The notes under the pieces: generated by a model | Database searches by the model: none | What the model was told of the DNA's origin: nothing | What the model saw: only the letters and a program-made list of their open reading frames with translations | Part shown: positions 1 to 8,410 of the stretch, in pieces | Position numbering within the stretch: the stretch's first letter is position 1 | Layout: every line of letters starts with the position of its first letter | Position numbers and translations under genes: made by a program | NCBI RefSeq assembly: GCF_025141175.1 | Contig: NZ_CP081155.1 | Coordinates: 1,703,001-1,767,000, forward strand | Reading direction: 5' to 3' | DNA: 64,000 bases | DNA from: Jannaschia sp. M317 | GTDB lineage: Bacteria; Pseudomonadota; Alphaproteobacteria; Rhodobacterales; Rhodobacteraceae

Positions 1-384
1 CCCGGGACCGGAGAGCTGTTGATCTTCGCCGCGGGTCTGATCGGTGGGGGGTTGGGTTTCCTGTGGTATAACGCGCCGCCCGCGGCTGTCTTCATGGGCG
101 ACACCGGGTCCCTGGCCCTGGGCGGGGGCCTGGGCACCGTGGCGGTTGTGACCAAGCATGAACTGGTCTGGGCGATCATCGGCGGGTTGTTCGTGGTCGA
201 GGCGCTGTCGGTCATCATTCAGGTCCTCTATTTCAAGGCGACCGGAAAGCGGGTCTTTCTGATGGCCCCGATCCACCATCATTTCGAGAAAAAGGGCTGG
301 GCCGAACCGCAGGTTGTCATCCGGTTCTGGATCATCGCGTTGATACTGGCGTTGGTCGGCTTGGCCACATTGAAGGTGCGGTGA
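1..384 (+). CDS. mraY: Phospho-N-acetylmuramoyl-pentapeptide-transferase, C-terminal part (5' end outside window)
   Basis: The reading frame is open from base 1 and ends with TGA at 382-384, so only the C-terminal ~127 residues are present. MraY transfers phospho-MurNAc-pentapeptide from UDP to undecaprenyl phosphate in the inner membrane, making lipid I. Visible family marks are PGTGEL at the start, [18 protein letters not shown] (the Mg2+/nucleotide loop with conserved Asp) and [12 protein letters not shown] near the end (the HHH motif), plus three hydrophobic helices. It lies upstream of murD as in dcw clusters, but two extra genes intervene. The family assignment is secure. Confidence 0.95.
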   Translation, partial: PGTGELLIFAAGLIGGGLGFLWYNAPPAAVFMGDTGSLALGGGLGTVAVVTKHELVWAIIGGLFVVEALSVIIQVLYFKATGKRVFLMAPIHHHFEKKGWAEPQVVIRFWIIALILALVGLATLKVR

Positions 385-421
385 CACCTGTGTCGGCGCG
401 CGTCGCAATCAGGCGTGCAGG

Positions 422-937
422 GTGACCAGGCGGATCGTCCTGGTCGCGGGTATCGGGGCCGCGACCCATGCAAAGATGTCGATGGCCGACCTGCGCGCGG
501 GGGTCGAATCGGCGGGGGTGCAGGGGGTGTCGACCCTGTTGGCGACCGGGAACCTGATCTGCGACAGTGACCTGCCTGCGCCCGATCTGTCTGCAATCGT
601 CACGGGTGTTCTGGCGACGTTTGGCGTGGATCGGGCCGTCTATCTTCTGGACCCGGACGAGGTGGCGCAGGCCATCGATGCCGTGCCCTTTGCGGATGCG
701 GTGCAGGTCCGGCCGGGTCATCTCCTGCTCCATGTCACGGCCCGGGCCACGGTCACACCGGATTGGCCGGGGCCGGAACGGATCCTGGCCGACGGGCGGC
801 TGGTCTGGATCGACTACGTGGCGGGGGTGGGGCGGTCAAAGCTGACGGGTGCGCGGCTGACCCGGTTGGTTGGCCCGGGAACCGCGCGCAACTGGAACAC
901 CCTGCAGAAGCTGCGCCAGGCAACCAAGGGGCATTGA
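422..937 (+). CDS. DUF1697 family protein
   Basis: This 171-residue protein opens with a GTG codon (MTRRIVLVAGIG). The layout is that of DUF1697: an N-terminal beta-strand, MADLR, then a TLLATGNLI segment, and a C-terminal ...RLTRLVGPGTARNWNTLQKL segment that closely matches the family's 'TxRNWNT(V)xKL' ending. The biochemical role of the family is not established. It starts 37 bp after mraY stops and reads the same way, so it is probably co-transcribed within the cell-wall cluster, where it is not a standard member. I infer an accessory insertion rather than a cell-wall function. Confidence 0.8.
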   Translation: MTRRIVLVAGIGAATHAKMSMADLRAGVESAGVQGVSTLLATGNLICDSDLPAPDLSAIVTGVLATFGVDRAVYLLDPDEVAQAIDAVPFADAVQVRPGHLLLHVTARATVTPDWPGPERILADGRLVWIDYVAGVGRSKLTGARLTRLVGPGTARNWNTLQKLRQATKGH

Positions 938-989
938 ACCCGGACCCGCAAACAGGTCATCTGAGGCGCGACAATCCTTCGGAGGCTCC

Positions 990-1202
990 ATGGCCAAACG
1001 CGGCGAGAACCCCCTGTCCCTGAACCAGCGCGGTGCGCGTTACGGGGCCTTTGCCTTGGCCCTCGGGCTGGCGATCCTGGCCTGGCCGGTGGTGCAGGGC
1101 TATGGCGACGGCAGCGCCGGGCGCGCCGCGCCGTTGGGCGACAGCGGCTGGGACGAGATGCGCCGCTTTGGCTGGGAAATGGCGACGGAGCGGACCCAAT
1201 GA
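990..1202 (+). CDS. Small single-pass membrane protein between mraY and murD
   Basis: This 70-residue protein has its ATG at 990 behind a GGAGG at 981-985. The N-terminus is basic ([19 protein letters not shown]) and is followed by one hydrophobic helix at about residues 19-34 ([15 protein letters not shown]). The C-terminal part is short, polar and presumably periplasmic or cytoplasmic. Its stop overlaps the murD start (ATGA at 1199-1202), which implies translational coupling. The position suggests a role in cell-wall or division-complex assembly, but I recognise no named family. A longer upstream start in the same frame (870) has no ribosome-binding site and overlaps the DUF1697 gene. Confidence 0.75.
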   Translation: MAKRGENPLSLNQRGARYGAFALALGLAILAWPVVQGYGDGSAGRAAPLGDSGWDEMRRFGWEMATERTQ

Positions 1203-2584
1203 TTCCGGTGCGCGGATTCGAGGGCGCGACCGTCATGGTGCTGGGACTGGGGCGATCCGGCCTGACGGCGGCACGCGCGATGCGCGCGGGCGGCGCGACG
1301 GTTCTGACCTGGGACGACGGGGCCGCGGGCCGCGCCGCAGCCGAGGCGGAGGGGTTCGAATTGCGTGATCCCACGCGGGCTGGCGCGTTGGACGGCGTCG
1401 CGACCCTGGTGACCAGTCCGGGCATCCCTCACCTTTACCCGGCACCGCACCCGGCCATCGCCGCCGCGCTGAACGCGGGCGTGGCCGTGGACAATGACAT
1501 CGGGCTTTTCTTCCGTTCGCTCGGCTGGGCAGAGGCCCCGCCGCGCGTGGTCGCCATCACCGGATCCAACGGCAAATCAACCACCTCTGCCCTGTTGCAC
1601 CACGTGTTGACCCAGGCCGGGCGCACCGCGCATCTGGCGGGCAATATCGGTCGCGGTGTTCTGGATCTGGATCTGGGCGGCGAAGAAGAGATCGTCGTGC
1701 TGGAGCTGTCGAGCTATCAAACCGAACTGGCACGGTCGCTTACGCCGGATGTGGGCGTGTTCACCAATCTTTCGCCGGATCATCTGGATCGGCACGGCGG
1801 CTACGGCGGCTATTTCGCGGCCAAGCGCAGGCTGTTCGCCGAGGGGGGACCGGACCGTGCGATCATCGGTGTGGATGAGGTCGAGGGCCGCTTTCTCGCC
1901 GGACAATTGCAGGAGGCGCAGGGCGATGACCGGGTGATCCGCGTGTCGACCGGCAAGCTGTCGGGGCCGGGATGGCAGGTGACCGCGCGCAAGGGCTGGC
2001 TGGCCGAGATGCGCAAGGGACGACAGGTGGCCTCGGTCGATCTGCGTGACATTCCGGGCCTGCCGGGGCGGCACAACCACCAGAACGCCTGTTGCGCCTG
2101 GGCGGCTGCGCGTGCCCTTGGCCTCAGTCCCCGCGACATCGAGGCCGGGCTGCGCAGCTATCCGGGTTTGCCACACCGGTCGCAACACATCGCCGACAGG
2201 TCAGGCGTGGCTTACGTGAACGATTCCAAGGCAACCAATGTGGATGCCGCCGCGCAAGCGTTGCAGGCCTTCGACAGGATCCGCTGGATCTGTGGTGGCC
2301 TGCAAAAAGACGGAGGACTGGACGCGTTGCATCCGCATCTGCACCGGGTCGCCAAGGCCTATGTCATCGGGCGCGAGGCGCAGGCCTTTGCCCTGGCACT
2401 GGGGACGGGGATTGCTGTCGAGGTTTGCACCGACATGGCAACGGCGGTGCAATCGGCGGCAGCGGAAGCGGTGCCGGGGGACACGGTGCTGCTGGCCCCT
2501 GCGGCGGCCAGTTTCGACCAATACGACAGCTTCGAGCGGCGCGGCGAGGATTTCGCAGCACGTGTCGCGGATCTGGATGCTTGA
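1199..2584 (+). CDS. murD: UDP-N-acetylmuramoylalanine--D-glutamate ligase
   Basis: MurD adds D-glutamate to UDP-MurNAc-L-Ala in the cytoplasm using ATP. The 461 residues match the usual length. An N-terminal Rossmann-like UDP-binding domain (VLGLGRSG, residues 14-21) is followed by the ATP-binding loop TGSNGKSTT (121-129), the ELSSYQ segment of the central domain, and the C-terminal domain with YVNDSKATN. The start overlaps the upstream small membrane gene by ATGA. Normally ftsW or further mur genes follow. Here the gene ends 13 bp before a pair of large palindromes and the next gene runs the other way, so the cluster stops. Confidence 0.97.
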   Translation: MIPVRGFEGATVMVLGLGRSGLTAARAMRAGGATVLTWDDGAAGRAAAEAEGFELRDPTRAGALDGVATLVTSPGIPHLYPAPHPAIAAALNAGVAVDNDIGLFFRSLGWAEAPPRVVAITGSNGKSTTSALLHHVLTQAGRTAHLAGNIGRGVLDLDLGGEEEIVVLELSSYQTELARSLTPDVGVFTNLSPDHLDRHGGYGGYFAAKRRLFAEGGPDRAIIGVDEVEGRFLAGQLQEAQGDDRVIRVSTGKLSGPGWQVTARKGWLAEMRKGRQVASVDLRDIPGLPGRHNHQNACCAWAAARALGLSPRDIEAGLRSYPGLPHRSQHIADRSGVAYVNDSKATNVDAAAQALQAFDRIRWICGGLQKDGGLDALHPHLHRVAKAYVIGREAQAFALALGTGIAVEVCTDMATAVQSAAAEAVPGDTVLLAPAAASFDQYDSFERRGEDFAARVADLDA

Positions 2585-2597
2585 TCGGCCCAGGCGA

Positions 2598-2645
2598 GAT
2601 CAAATCCTTCGAAGGATTTGATCAGAGTTTTCGAAAACTCTGATC
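2598..2645. repeat. Paired-palindrome repeat, copy 1
   Basis: Two perfect 26-bp palindromes overlap at a shared GATC (2620-2623). The first is centred at 2610/2611 (core AAATCCTTCGAAGGATTT) and the second at 2632/2633 (core AGAGTTTTCGAAAACTCT). It sits between the convergent genes murD (+) and DUF502 (-), where a bidirectional terminator would be expected. Near-identical copies are at 4856-4902 and 45961-46007. There is no clear U-tract, so the terminator role is inferred. Confidence 0.85.
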
Positions 2646-2686
2646 GCACCCCGCGCGTCGGTCCCTTCAGCCGCTGGGCAAAGGGC

Positions 2687-3397
2687 TCAACGCACCACCG
2701 TTGCGCCTGCGGGCACTTGATCCGGCACCTGGCTGGACGGATAGACGAGACCCGCCGAGATCACCAGTTTGGCCGCGTCTTCGACCGACATGTCGAGGAT
2801 GATGACATCCTCTTCGGGCACGAAAAGCAGGAATCCCGAGGTCGGGTTAGGTGTCGTCGGCAAGAACACCGACATCATCGGGGCCCCTGCGCGGGCCTTG
2901 ATCTCGCCCTTGGCCGTCGTTGAAATGAACGCGATGGCCCAGATGCCCTTGCGCGGATACTCGACCAGGCAGGCCTTTTCAAAACTGGACTGGTCCTGCG
3001 CCAGGATCGTCTCCGCGATCTGCTTGAGACCGCTGTAGACAGACCGGACGACCGGCATCGTCTGCACCAGGTTTTCGGACCAACGCAGGATCGACCGCCC
3101 GATCAGCCCCTTGGCCAGCCAGCCGACCAAAAGGGTGAACAGCAGGAAAAAGCCGACGCCGATGCCGCGAATGTCCAGGTCGATGTCGAATTGGTTCAAC
3201 AGCCAGATGTCGGGGCGGTAGCGGGCGGGCACAAAGGGCAGGACCCAGCTGTCGATCCAGCCGATGACAGACCAGATCAGCCAGAATGTCAGGCCGATGG
3301 GCGCTATGACGATGAGGCCGGTAAGGAAGTTGTTCCTCAACCGGGTAAAAAGGCCCGCCCGTTGCGGGCGGGGTACCGAGTCGTCACCGAGTTGCAT
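2687..3397 (-). CDS. DUF502 family membrane protein
   Basis: About 236 residues from the ATG at 3397 (MQLGDDSVP). After a basic N-terminus (LFTRLRNNFLTG) there is a first hydrophobic helix at about residues 27-47 (LIVIAPIGLTFWLIWSVIGW) and a second at about 76-95 (VGFFLLFTLLVGWL), the usual DUF502 arrangement. The soluble C-terminal part contains KACLVEYPRKGIWAIAF and FLPTTPNPTSGFLLFVP, the strongly conserved family core. Function is not established. An in-frame upstream ATG at 3460 exists, but family members start close to the basic stretch. The gene converges on murD across the paired palindromes. Confidence 0.85.
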   Translation of the reverse strand: MQLGDDSVPRPQRAGLFTRLRNNFLTGLIVIAPIGLTFWLIWSVIGWIDSWVLPFVPARYRPDIWLLNQFDIDLDIRGIGVGFFLLFTLLVGWLAKGLIGRSILRWSENLVQTMPVVRSVYSGLKQIAETILAQDQSSFEKACLVEYPRKGIWAIAFISTTAKGEIKARAGAPMMSVFLPTTPNPTSGFLLFVPEEDVIILDMSVEDAAKLVISAGLVYPSSQVPDQVPAGATVVR

Positions 3398-3514
3398 TTG
3401 GTTTCTGGTCCGCCTGGTCCGAGTCCTTAACGACATAGGTGGCGGGCTTCTGGACAACAAGGCGAAGCTGGTCCGACAGATGCCGCAGCGTGCCTTTGCT
3501 TACGCGTGGGGCAG

Positions 3515-3535
3515 GATGCCGGGAACTCTGGCATC
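3515..3535 (-). terminator. Possible weak terminator after the VOC gene
   Basis: A 6-bp inverted repeat (GATGCC / GGCATC, 9-nt loop) lies about 20 bp beyond the VOC stop on the minus strand. It has no U-tract, so the call rests on position and symmetry only. Confidence 0.25.
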
Positions 3536-3553
3536 TTGGGAACAACGGCCGGA

Positions 3554-3943
3554 TCAGACGGTCCAGGCCGCGTTCTGCAAGACCATGCGCCAGCCTTCGG
3601 GATCGGCATAGGTGCGACCGGCCCGGTCCCAATAGGGGTTTTCGGCCGGAACCGGGGTGAACCCCGCGCGGTCCATTCGGGCGACGGCCGCGCGCCACAT
3701 ATCTGTGTCCGGCAGATAGAGAACCAGCAGGCTCTCCGCGCCCGGTGAGGGCGGCGCGCGGTGGCCGCGCCGATGGGTCAGCTCAAGATGCCAGGGGGCG
3801 TTGGGGTGCCCCAGGATGATTCCGTCGAACCCGTCATGATCCGCAAATCGTCCCAGAACCGACAGGCCCAATCCGTCGATATAGAACGCCAGCATCCCGT
3901 CCAGGTCGTCGCTGGCCCGGGCCACCCGCAGAACCGGGATCAA
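3554..3943 (-). CDS. VOC (glyoxalase/bleomycin-resistance) family protein
   Basis: The 129-residue protein has the tandem beta-alpha-beta-beta-beta layout of the vicinal-oxygen-chelate fold: MLAFYIDGLGLSVLG in the first half, WHLELTHRRG as the metal-ligand strand, then AAVARMDRAGFTPV and YWDRAGRTYADPEGWRMVL in the second. The last part is the typical 'D P E G' signature of uncharacterised VOC enzymes. It starts with TTG at 3943, overlapping the stop of the upstream PfkB gene by TTGA, so translation is probably coupled. The substrate cannot be told from sequence. Confidence 0.8.
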   Translation of the reverse strand: MIPVLRVARASDDLDGMLAFYIDGLGLSVLGRFADHDGFDGIILGHPNAPWHLELTHRRGHRAPPSPGAESLLVLYLPDTDMWRAAVARMDRAGFTPVPAENPYWDRAGRTYADPEGWRMVLQNAAWTV

Positions 3944-4809
3944 TAGGTATCGCCCGACACGTAGGTCGCCGCCGCCGCGACGGCCTTTTGCAAAGCGGTG
4001 TCGGCATCGGCCCCCTGGCGTTCGGCGGCGACATGGGCGGCCATGAAGGTGTCGCCCGCCCCGGTGACGCGGGTCACCATGACTTCGGGCGGGCGGTGCG
4101 CGTGAACGCCGCCCAGATGGGCGCAGGCGGCCAGACGCGGTCCATCGGTCACCAAGGCACGGAACAGCCCGCGGGCGCGCAGCGCCTCTGCCGCTTCTGC
4201 CGCGTCGGTCTGGCGGCGGTGCAAAAGCAGCCCCGCCTCCTCCAGGTTGACGTAAAGCGTGGCGGATGGGTGGGCCAGAAACGGCAGCAAGCGTTCCGCC
4301 TTGCCCGGCGATGCGGGTGCGATACGCAGATCCATCGCCGCAAAACGGCCATCCGAGGCGATGCGCGACAGCAGATCCGCCGTCAGGTTGCCGTCCAGGG
4401 CCACCGGCCCGTCCCAGCCCGCCAGGGTGCCGGACAGGGGACGCAGGATCTTGTCGCCAACGGCCTCCAGCGAGTGGGCATCGGCGATGGCGGCGATCAA
4501 CCCGTTGCCGCCTTCGACCGCCATATAGACATCTGTCGGCAGATCGTCGGATCGATACAGCGTCTCGGTCACCAGCCCCATACGGTCAAGCGCGGCGACC
4601 AGTTCATCGCCTTCCGCATCGCGGCCCACGACTGACAAGAGCGCGGGCGTCATCCCATAGGCCTTGGCGGCCATGGCAATGTTCAGCGCGACGCCGCCGG
4701 GCAGCCGCTTGATACGGCCAGGCACGTCCGAGCCCTTGTCCATATGTGCGTTGGAGCGGCCGATGATGTCCCAAAGGACCGAGCCGATGCAGAGGATATC
4801 CGGTGTCAT
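3940..4809 (-). CDS. PfkB family carbohydrate kinase (pseudouridine-kinase-like)
   Basis: This ribokinase-fold kinase phosphorylates a sugar or nucleoside with ATP. From the ATG at 4809 (MTPDILCIGSVLWD) it is 289 residues. An N-terminal GG motif (RLPGGVALNIAMAAKAYG) binds sugar. The C-terminal PfkB signature VTRVTGAGDTFMAAHVA carries the anion hole and catalytic Asp. The N-terminus resembles the Rhodobacterales PfkB proteins usually found beside pseudouridine-5'-phosphate glycosidase, but no such gene is next door, so the substrate is a guess. An alternative ATG lies at 4827. The gene is coupled to the downstream VOC gene. Copy 2 of the paired palindrome lies about 47 bp upstream of its start. 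Confidence 0.8.
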   Translation of the reverse strand: MTPDILCIGSVLWDIIGRSNAHMDKGSDVPGRIKRLPGGVALNIAMAAKAYGMTPALLSVVGRDAEGDELVAALDRMGLVTETLYRSDDLPTDVYMAVEGGNGLIAAIADAHSLEAVGDKILRPLSGTLAGWDGPVALDGNLTADLLSRIASDGRFAAMDLRIAPASPGKAERLLPFLAHPSATLYVNLEEAGLLLHRRQTDAAEAAEALRARGLFRALVTDGPRLAACAHLGGVHAHRPPEVMVTRVTGAGDTFMAAHVAAERQGADADTALQKAVAAAATYVSGDTY

Positions 4810-4855
4810 ACCCCGGTGATGCCGCATGCGGGCGAGGGATGCCAGAGCGACGGGC

Positions 4856-4902
4856 GATCAAATCCTTCGAAGGATTTGACCAGAGTTTTCGAAAACTCTG
4901 GC
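4856..4902. repeat. Paired-palindrome repeat, copy 2
   Basis: Two abutting perfect 22-bp palindromes occupy 4858-4879 (AAATCCTTCGAAGGATTT core) and 4880-4901 (AGAGTTTTCGAAAACTCT core). All 47 bases are identical to copy 3 (45961-46007). Relative to copy 1, T2622 is C4880 and its partner A2643 is G4901, a compensatory change that keeps the second hairpin paired. It lies between the AEC gene end and the PfkB start, both minus strand, so a terminator for the AEC gene is the simplest reading. Confidence 0.85.
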
Positions 4903-4991
4903 CTGCGGCAGCTGACATGTCGATCTTTCGATTGATCTGGCCTGTGCCCCCGCCGCGCCCTCGGCAGCCCCGATCGAAGGTTCGCCTCTGC

Positions 4992-5900
4992 TCAGGCCAG
5001 CGCGGCGAGGGTCAGGAGCGTCAGCAGGCTGGTCCACACCAGAACCTGTGCCACCCGGTCCGACGGGACGCCGTGCAGGACCGAAAGGCTTAGCGCCATG
5101 GCCCCGGCGGGACCGGCTGCGGCAAAGGTGAAGACCCGCGCATCCGATTCCGGAACGCCGCCCAGCCACAGACCCCAGGCCACCACCGCCGGGAGGGCCA
5201 GCAGTTTTATGGCCACCACGCTCGCCACCGCGCCATCCAGCGTGAATCGCGTGCCCGACAGGATCACGCCCAGCGCGAACAACGCCACAGGGGCCGCCGC
5301 CACACCGTTGAAATCGAGAAAGGTTTCGACCGCCCCCGGCAGGCCGATTCCGACCATCGCCAGCATCATACCCGCGAAGATCGCCAGCAATGCGGGCGTG
5401 CGCGCAAAGATCCGCAGGATCGACATCGGTGACGCGCTGCCCTGGTTGAGAACCTGCAACACGATCATCACCCCGGCAAAGGACACGGTCGAATCCAGCA
5501 CGACCACCGTCGTCACCGGCAGGATCTGATCCGGGCCGAACAGCAGGCGCGAAATCGGCAGCGTGTAGAAGAAGGTGTTGGCAAAGATCCCGGCGTAGGC
5601 CAACAGAACCGCTTCGGCTGGCCCGATGCCAAACAGACGACGCGACAGTTGGTAGCCCAGCGCAAAGAGCGCCGCCTGCATCCCGGAATAGATCAGCAAC
5701 GCGCGGCCCGACAATTCGGACAGGGGCGCATGCGCCAGCAGGTTGAACACTGCGATCGGCACCAGCACCGTCATCGCAAACCAATTGAGGGTGCGTGCCG
5801 CCGCCAGGTCGAACTTGCCAGCGCGCCCAATGACATAGCCGAAGGCCAGAATCGCAAAGATCGGCAGGATCGGATCGCCAAGCGCGGAAAGGAACGACAT
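4992..5900 (-). CDS. AEC family transporter (auxin-efflux-carrier type)
   Basis: The 302-residue integral membrane protein has about ten hydrophobic segments in two halves, beginning ILPIFAILAFGYVIGRAG and containing LLAYAGIFANTFFYTLPI and FAAAGPAGAMALSLSVLHG, the conserved substrate-site stretches of AEC carriers. Members export or import small organic anions such as malonate or amino acids. The substrate here is unknown. I chose the ATG at 5900 because the GGAGAG motif is six bases upstream. A GTG one codon earlier (5903) is also open. A second AEC carrier is at 63032-63961. Confidence 0.85.
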   Translation of the reverse strand: MSFLSALGDPILPIFAILAFGYVIGRAGKFDLAAARTLNWFAMTVLVPIAVFNLLAHAPLSELSGRALLIYSGMQAALFALGYQLSRRLFGIGPAEAVLLAYAGIFANTFFYTLPISRLLFGPDQILPVTTVVVLDSTVSFAGVMIVLQVLNQGSASPMSILRIFARTPALLAIFAGMMLAMVGIGLPGAVETFLDFNGVAAAPVALFALGVILSGTRFTLDGAVASVVAIKLLALPAVVAWGLWLGGVPESDARVFTFAAAGPAGAMALSLSVLHGVPSDRVAQVLVWTSLLTLLTLAALA

Positions 5901-5971
5901 CACGATCTCTCCGCTACCTGTCCTGATCCCGGCCTATCAGAGCGGGCCCGGTCGTGCCAAGCCGGGCGTTC

Positions 5972-6661
5972 TCAGCTCTCGATCTGCCAGCGGGCCTCCA
6001 ACGCCTCGATGGCGGCGATACGTTCTTCGGTTTTCGGGTGACTCATAAGCCAGGCGGGCATGCCATTGCCCCCCATGCCGGTCAGCCTGGACAATTTGGT
6101 GAAGAGCGATTTTTGCGGGCCGGTTCCAATGCCGGCCTTGACCAGCAGGGCGCTGGCATATGCGTCAGCCTCGTATTCGTCCTGTCGCGACAGGCGCGCG
6201 GCGACCAGGGACGCCAGGGCATTGGCCACATAGGGGCCGACGCCGGGCAAGAGACGGCCCAGAACCCCCGCCAGCACCACACGGATCGCGTTCTGCCCCG
6301 AAAAATCGATCAACCGCCGCCGGGCATGGCCCAGCGCCACGTGCCCGAGTTCATGGGCCACGACCGAGGCCAGCTCCTCGGATGTGACCGCACCGCTGGC
6401 GTGTTTGTCCAGAAATCCGCGCGTCAGGAAGATCCGTCCATCCGGTGCGGCGAGACCATTGACGGGGGCGACTTCATGCACCTGCACCTTGATCCGTGCC
6501 ACCCCCAGGACGCGGGCCATGGGAGCGAGAACAGCCTCCAGCTTCGGATCGGCAAGGGGCGTCGATGTTGCATCCATCTGCCTTTTCAGCCGCCAGGCGG
6601 AAAAGAGCCAGAGGACCACACCATAGGCAAGAGGCAAGAGGATGGCGGAAAGCTTGAGCAT
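5972..6661 (-). CDS. M48 family zinc metalloprotease
   Basis: About 229 residues from the ATG at 6661. One N-terminal membrane helix (LSAILLPLAYGVVLWLF, about residues 4-20) is followed by the peptidase domain with HELGH at 103-107 and the third zinc ligand in DEYEADAYAS (Glu about 164). This is the pattern of M48 (Oma1/HtpX-related) proteases, so it probably acts in membrane protein quality control facing the periplasm or cytoplasm. An upstream in-frame ATG at 6721 would leave only 18 bp before the divergent DUF421 gene, so the internal start is preferred. Confidence 0.85.
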   Translation of the reverse strand: MLKLSAILLPLAYGVVLWLFSAWRLKRQMDATSTPLADPKLEAVLAPMARVLGVARIKVQVHEVAPVNGLAAPDGRIFLTRGFLDKHASGAVTSEELASVVAHELGHVALGHARRRLIDFSGQNAIRVVLAGVLGRLLPGVGPYVANALASLVAARLSRQDEYEADAYASALLVKAGIGTGPQKSLFTKLSRLTGMGGNGMPAWLMSHPKTEERIAAIEALEARWQIES

Positions 6662-6739
6662 GGTCGTGAATATGGGGCCGAAGGGACGCTTTGGGAACCA
6701 TACGGCGACCCGGCGCGTCATTTTGGCAGGAGGTATTTC

Positions 6740-7228
6740 ATGCCCGACTGGTCCACGCCATTTCTCGACGCCGTTCTGCTCGTGCCCTTGATGGTGGTCT
6801 GCGTGCGCCTCTCGGGCTTGCGGGCCTTTTCAAAGATGTCGTCCTATGACTTTGCGGTCACCGTGTCCTTCGGGTCGGTTCTGGCGGGTACGGTTCTCGA
6901 CCCCGCGATCGTGTGGTGGCAGGGGGCGGCGGCGATGGCCGCGCTGTTCGCGGTGCAGTGGGGAATCGGTTGGGCACGGGTGCACGTGGCGGGGATGCAG
7001 GACGTGACGGACAACGTCCCCCTGTTGTTGATGCGCGACGGGCAGATCCTGTCTGCGAACCTGAGGAAAGCGCGCGTGACCGAGGCGGAGGTGCGCGCCA
7101 AGCTGCGCGAGGCGAACGCCCTGGATTTGTCACAGGTGCGGGCCGTGGTGCTGGAAACGACAGGCGATGTCAGCGTGCTGCATGGCGACCACCTGGCCGA
7201 TACGCTGCTGGACGGGACGCGGGATTAG
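6740..7228 (+). CDS. DUF421 domain membrane protein
   Basis: The 162-residue protein starts at the ATG at 6740 behind a strong AGGAGG (6729-6734). Three hydrophobic segments (DAVLLVPLMVVCVRLSG, FAVTVSFGSVLAGTVL, GAAAMAALFAVQWGIG) precede a cytoplasmic domain with NVPLLLMRDGQILSANLRKA and AVVLETTGDVSVLHG, the arrangement of YetF/DUF421 proteins. Function in the family is not settled. It is transcribed divergently from the M48 protease, and its TAG overlaps the stop of the convergent VWA gene by 4 bp. Confidence 0.85.
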   Translation: MPDWSTPFLDAVLLVPLMVVCVRLSGLRAFSKMSSYDFAVTVSFGSVLAGTVLDPAIVWWQGAAAMAALFAVQWGIGWARVHVAGMQDVTDNVPLLLMRDGQILSANLRKARVTEAEVRAKLREANALDLSQVRAVVLETTGDVSVLHGDHLADTLLDGTRD

Positions 7229-8409
7229 CGCGTCAGCATCCGCATCCCCGCGCTCAGCCCCTCCAGCGTCATGGGCACCATGCGATCCTCGAAGATCTCG
7301 CGGATCATGCGAACGGAATGGGTATGGTCCCAATGGGGGCGGGGCAGGGGATTGATCCAGAGGTTCGAGGCCCACTGCGTCCGCGCCCGTTCCAGCCAGA
7401 CCTGGCCCGCTTCCTCGTTCCAGTGTTCATTTGCACCGCCGGGATAGGCGATCTCGTAGGGCGACATAGAGGCGTCGCCCACGAAGATGGCGCGATAATC
7501 CGGGCCGTAGGTGTTGAACACCTCCATCGTCGGCGTGGTCGCGTTCCAGCGACGGCGGTTGTCGCGCCAGACCCCTTCATACAGGCAGTTGTGGAAATAG
7601 AAGTATTCGCAGGTGCGGAATTCGGCGCGCGCGGCGGAAAATAACTCCTCCACCACCTTCACATGCGGATCCATGGATCCGCCGACGTCCAGAAACAGCA
7701 GAACCTTGACGGCATTGCGCCGCTCGGGCCGCGTCTTGACGTCGAGATAGCCCGCCTTGGCGGTGGAACGGATGGTGTCGTCGAGGTCCAGCTCCTCCTC
7801 CGCGCCCTCGCGGGCCCAGGACCGCAGGCGTTTGAGCGCGACCTTGATGTTGCGGGTGCCCAGCTCGACGTCGTCGTCCAGGTTGCGGAACTCGCGCCGG
7901 TCCCAGACCTTGACGGCGCGCTGGTGGCGGGATTTGTCCTGCCCGATGCGCACGCCTTCGGGGTTGTAGCCATGGGCACCAAAGGGGCTGGTGCCTGCCG
8001 TGCCGATCCATTTCGACCCGCCCTGGTGGCGGCCCTGCTGTTCCTTGAGCCGCTCGCGCAGCGTGTCCATCAGCTTGTCGAAGCCGCCCAACGCCTCGAT
8101 CTCGGCGCGTTCTTCGGGCGTCAGATGTTTTTCCGCCTGCTTTTCCAGCCAGTCGGGCGGCAGGTCCATCGCCTCCAGCACATCCTGCAGGGGGATGTCG
8201 CCCAACCCTTCGAAGGTCGCGGCAAAGGCGCGGTCGAACCGGTCGATGTGCCGCTCGTCCTTCACCAGCGCGGTGCGCGCCAGATAGTAGAAACCCTCGA
8301 CGTCGTAGATGACGATGTTGGCGGCCATGCCTTCCAGAAAGGCGAGGTGTTCGCGCAGCGATACCGGAACCCCGGCCCCGCGCAGCGCCTCGAAGAAGCG
8401 CAGGAACAT
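7225..8409 (-). CDS. VWA domain protein, CoxE type
   Basis: The 394-residue protein begins MFLRFFEALRGAGVPVSLREHLAFLEGM, the usual start of CoxE-like VWA proteins. It has a central basic linker (QGGSKWIGTAGTSPFGAHG) and a C-terminal von Willebrand A domain with the metal-site motif DVGGSMD and YFYFHNCLYEGVW. CoxE-type proteins work with MoxR AAA ATPases to mature metal centres or assemble complexes. The likely partner here is the MoxR gene at 11329-12168, about 2.9 kb upstream on the same strand with other genes between. The MIDAS motif is DxGGS rather than the common DxSGS. Confidence 0.85.
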   Translation of the reverse strand: MFLRFFEALRGAGVPVSLREHLAFLEGMAANIVIYDVEGFYYLARTALVKDERHIDRFDRAFAATFEGLGDIPLQDVLEAMDLPPDWLEKQAEKHLTPEERAEIEALGGFDKLMDTLRERLKEQQGRHQGGSKWIGTAGTSPFGAHGYNPEGVRIGQDKSRHQRAVKVWDRREFRNLDDDVELGTRNIKVALKRLRSWAREGAEEELDLDDTIRSTAKAGYLDVKTRPERRNAVKVLLFLDVGGSMDPHVKVVEELFSAARAEFRTCEYFYFHNCLYEGVWRDNRRRWNATTPTMEVFNTYGPDYRAIFVGDASMSPYEIAYPGGANEHWNEEAGQVWLERARTQWASNLWINPLPRPHWDHTHSVRMIREIFEDRMVPMTLEGLSAGMRMLTR

Positions 8410-8410
8410 C

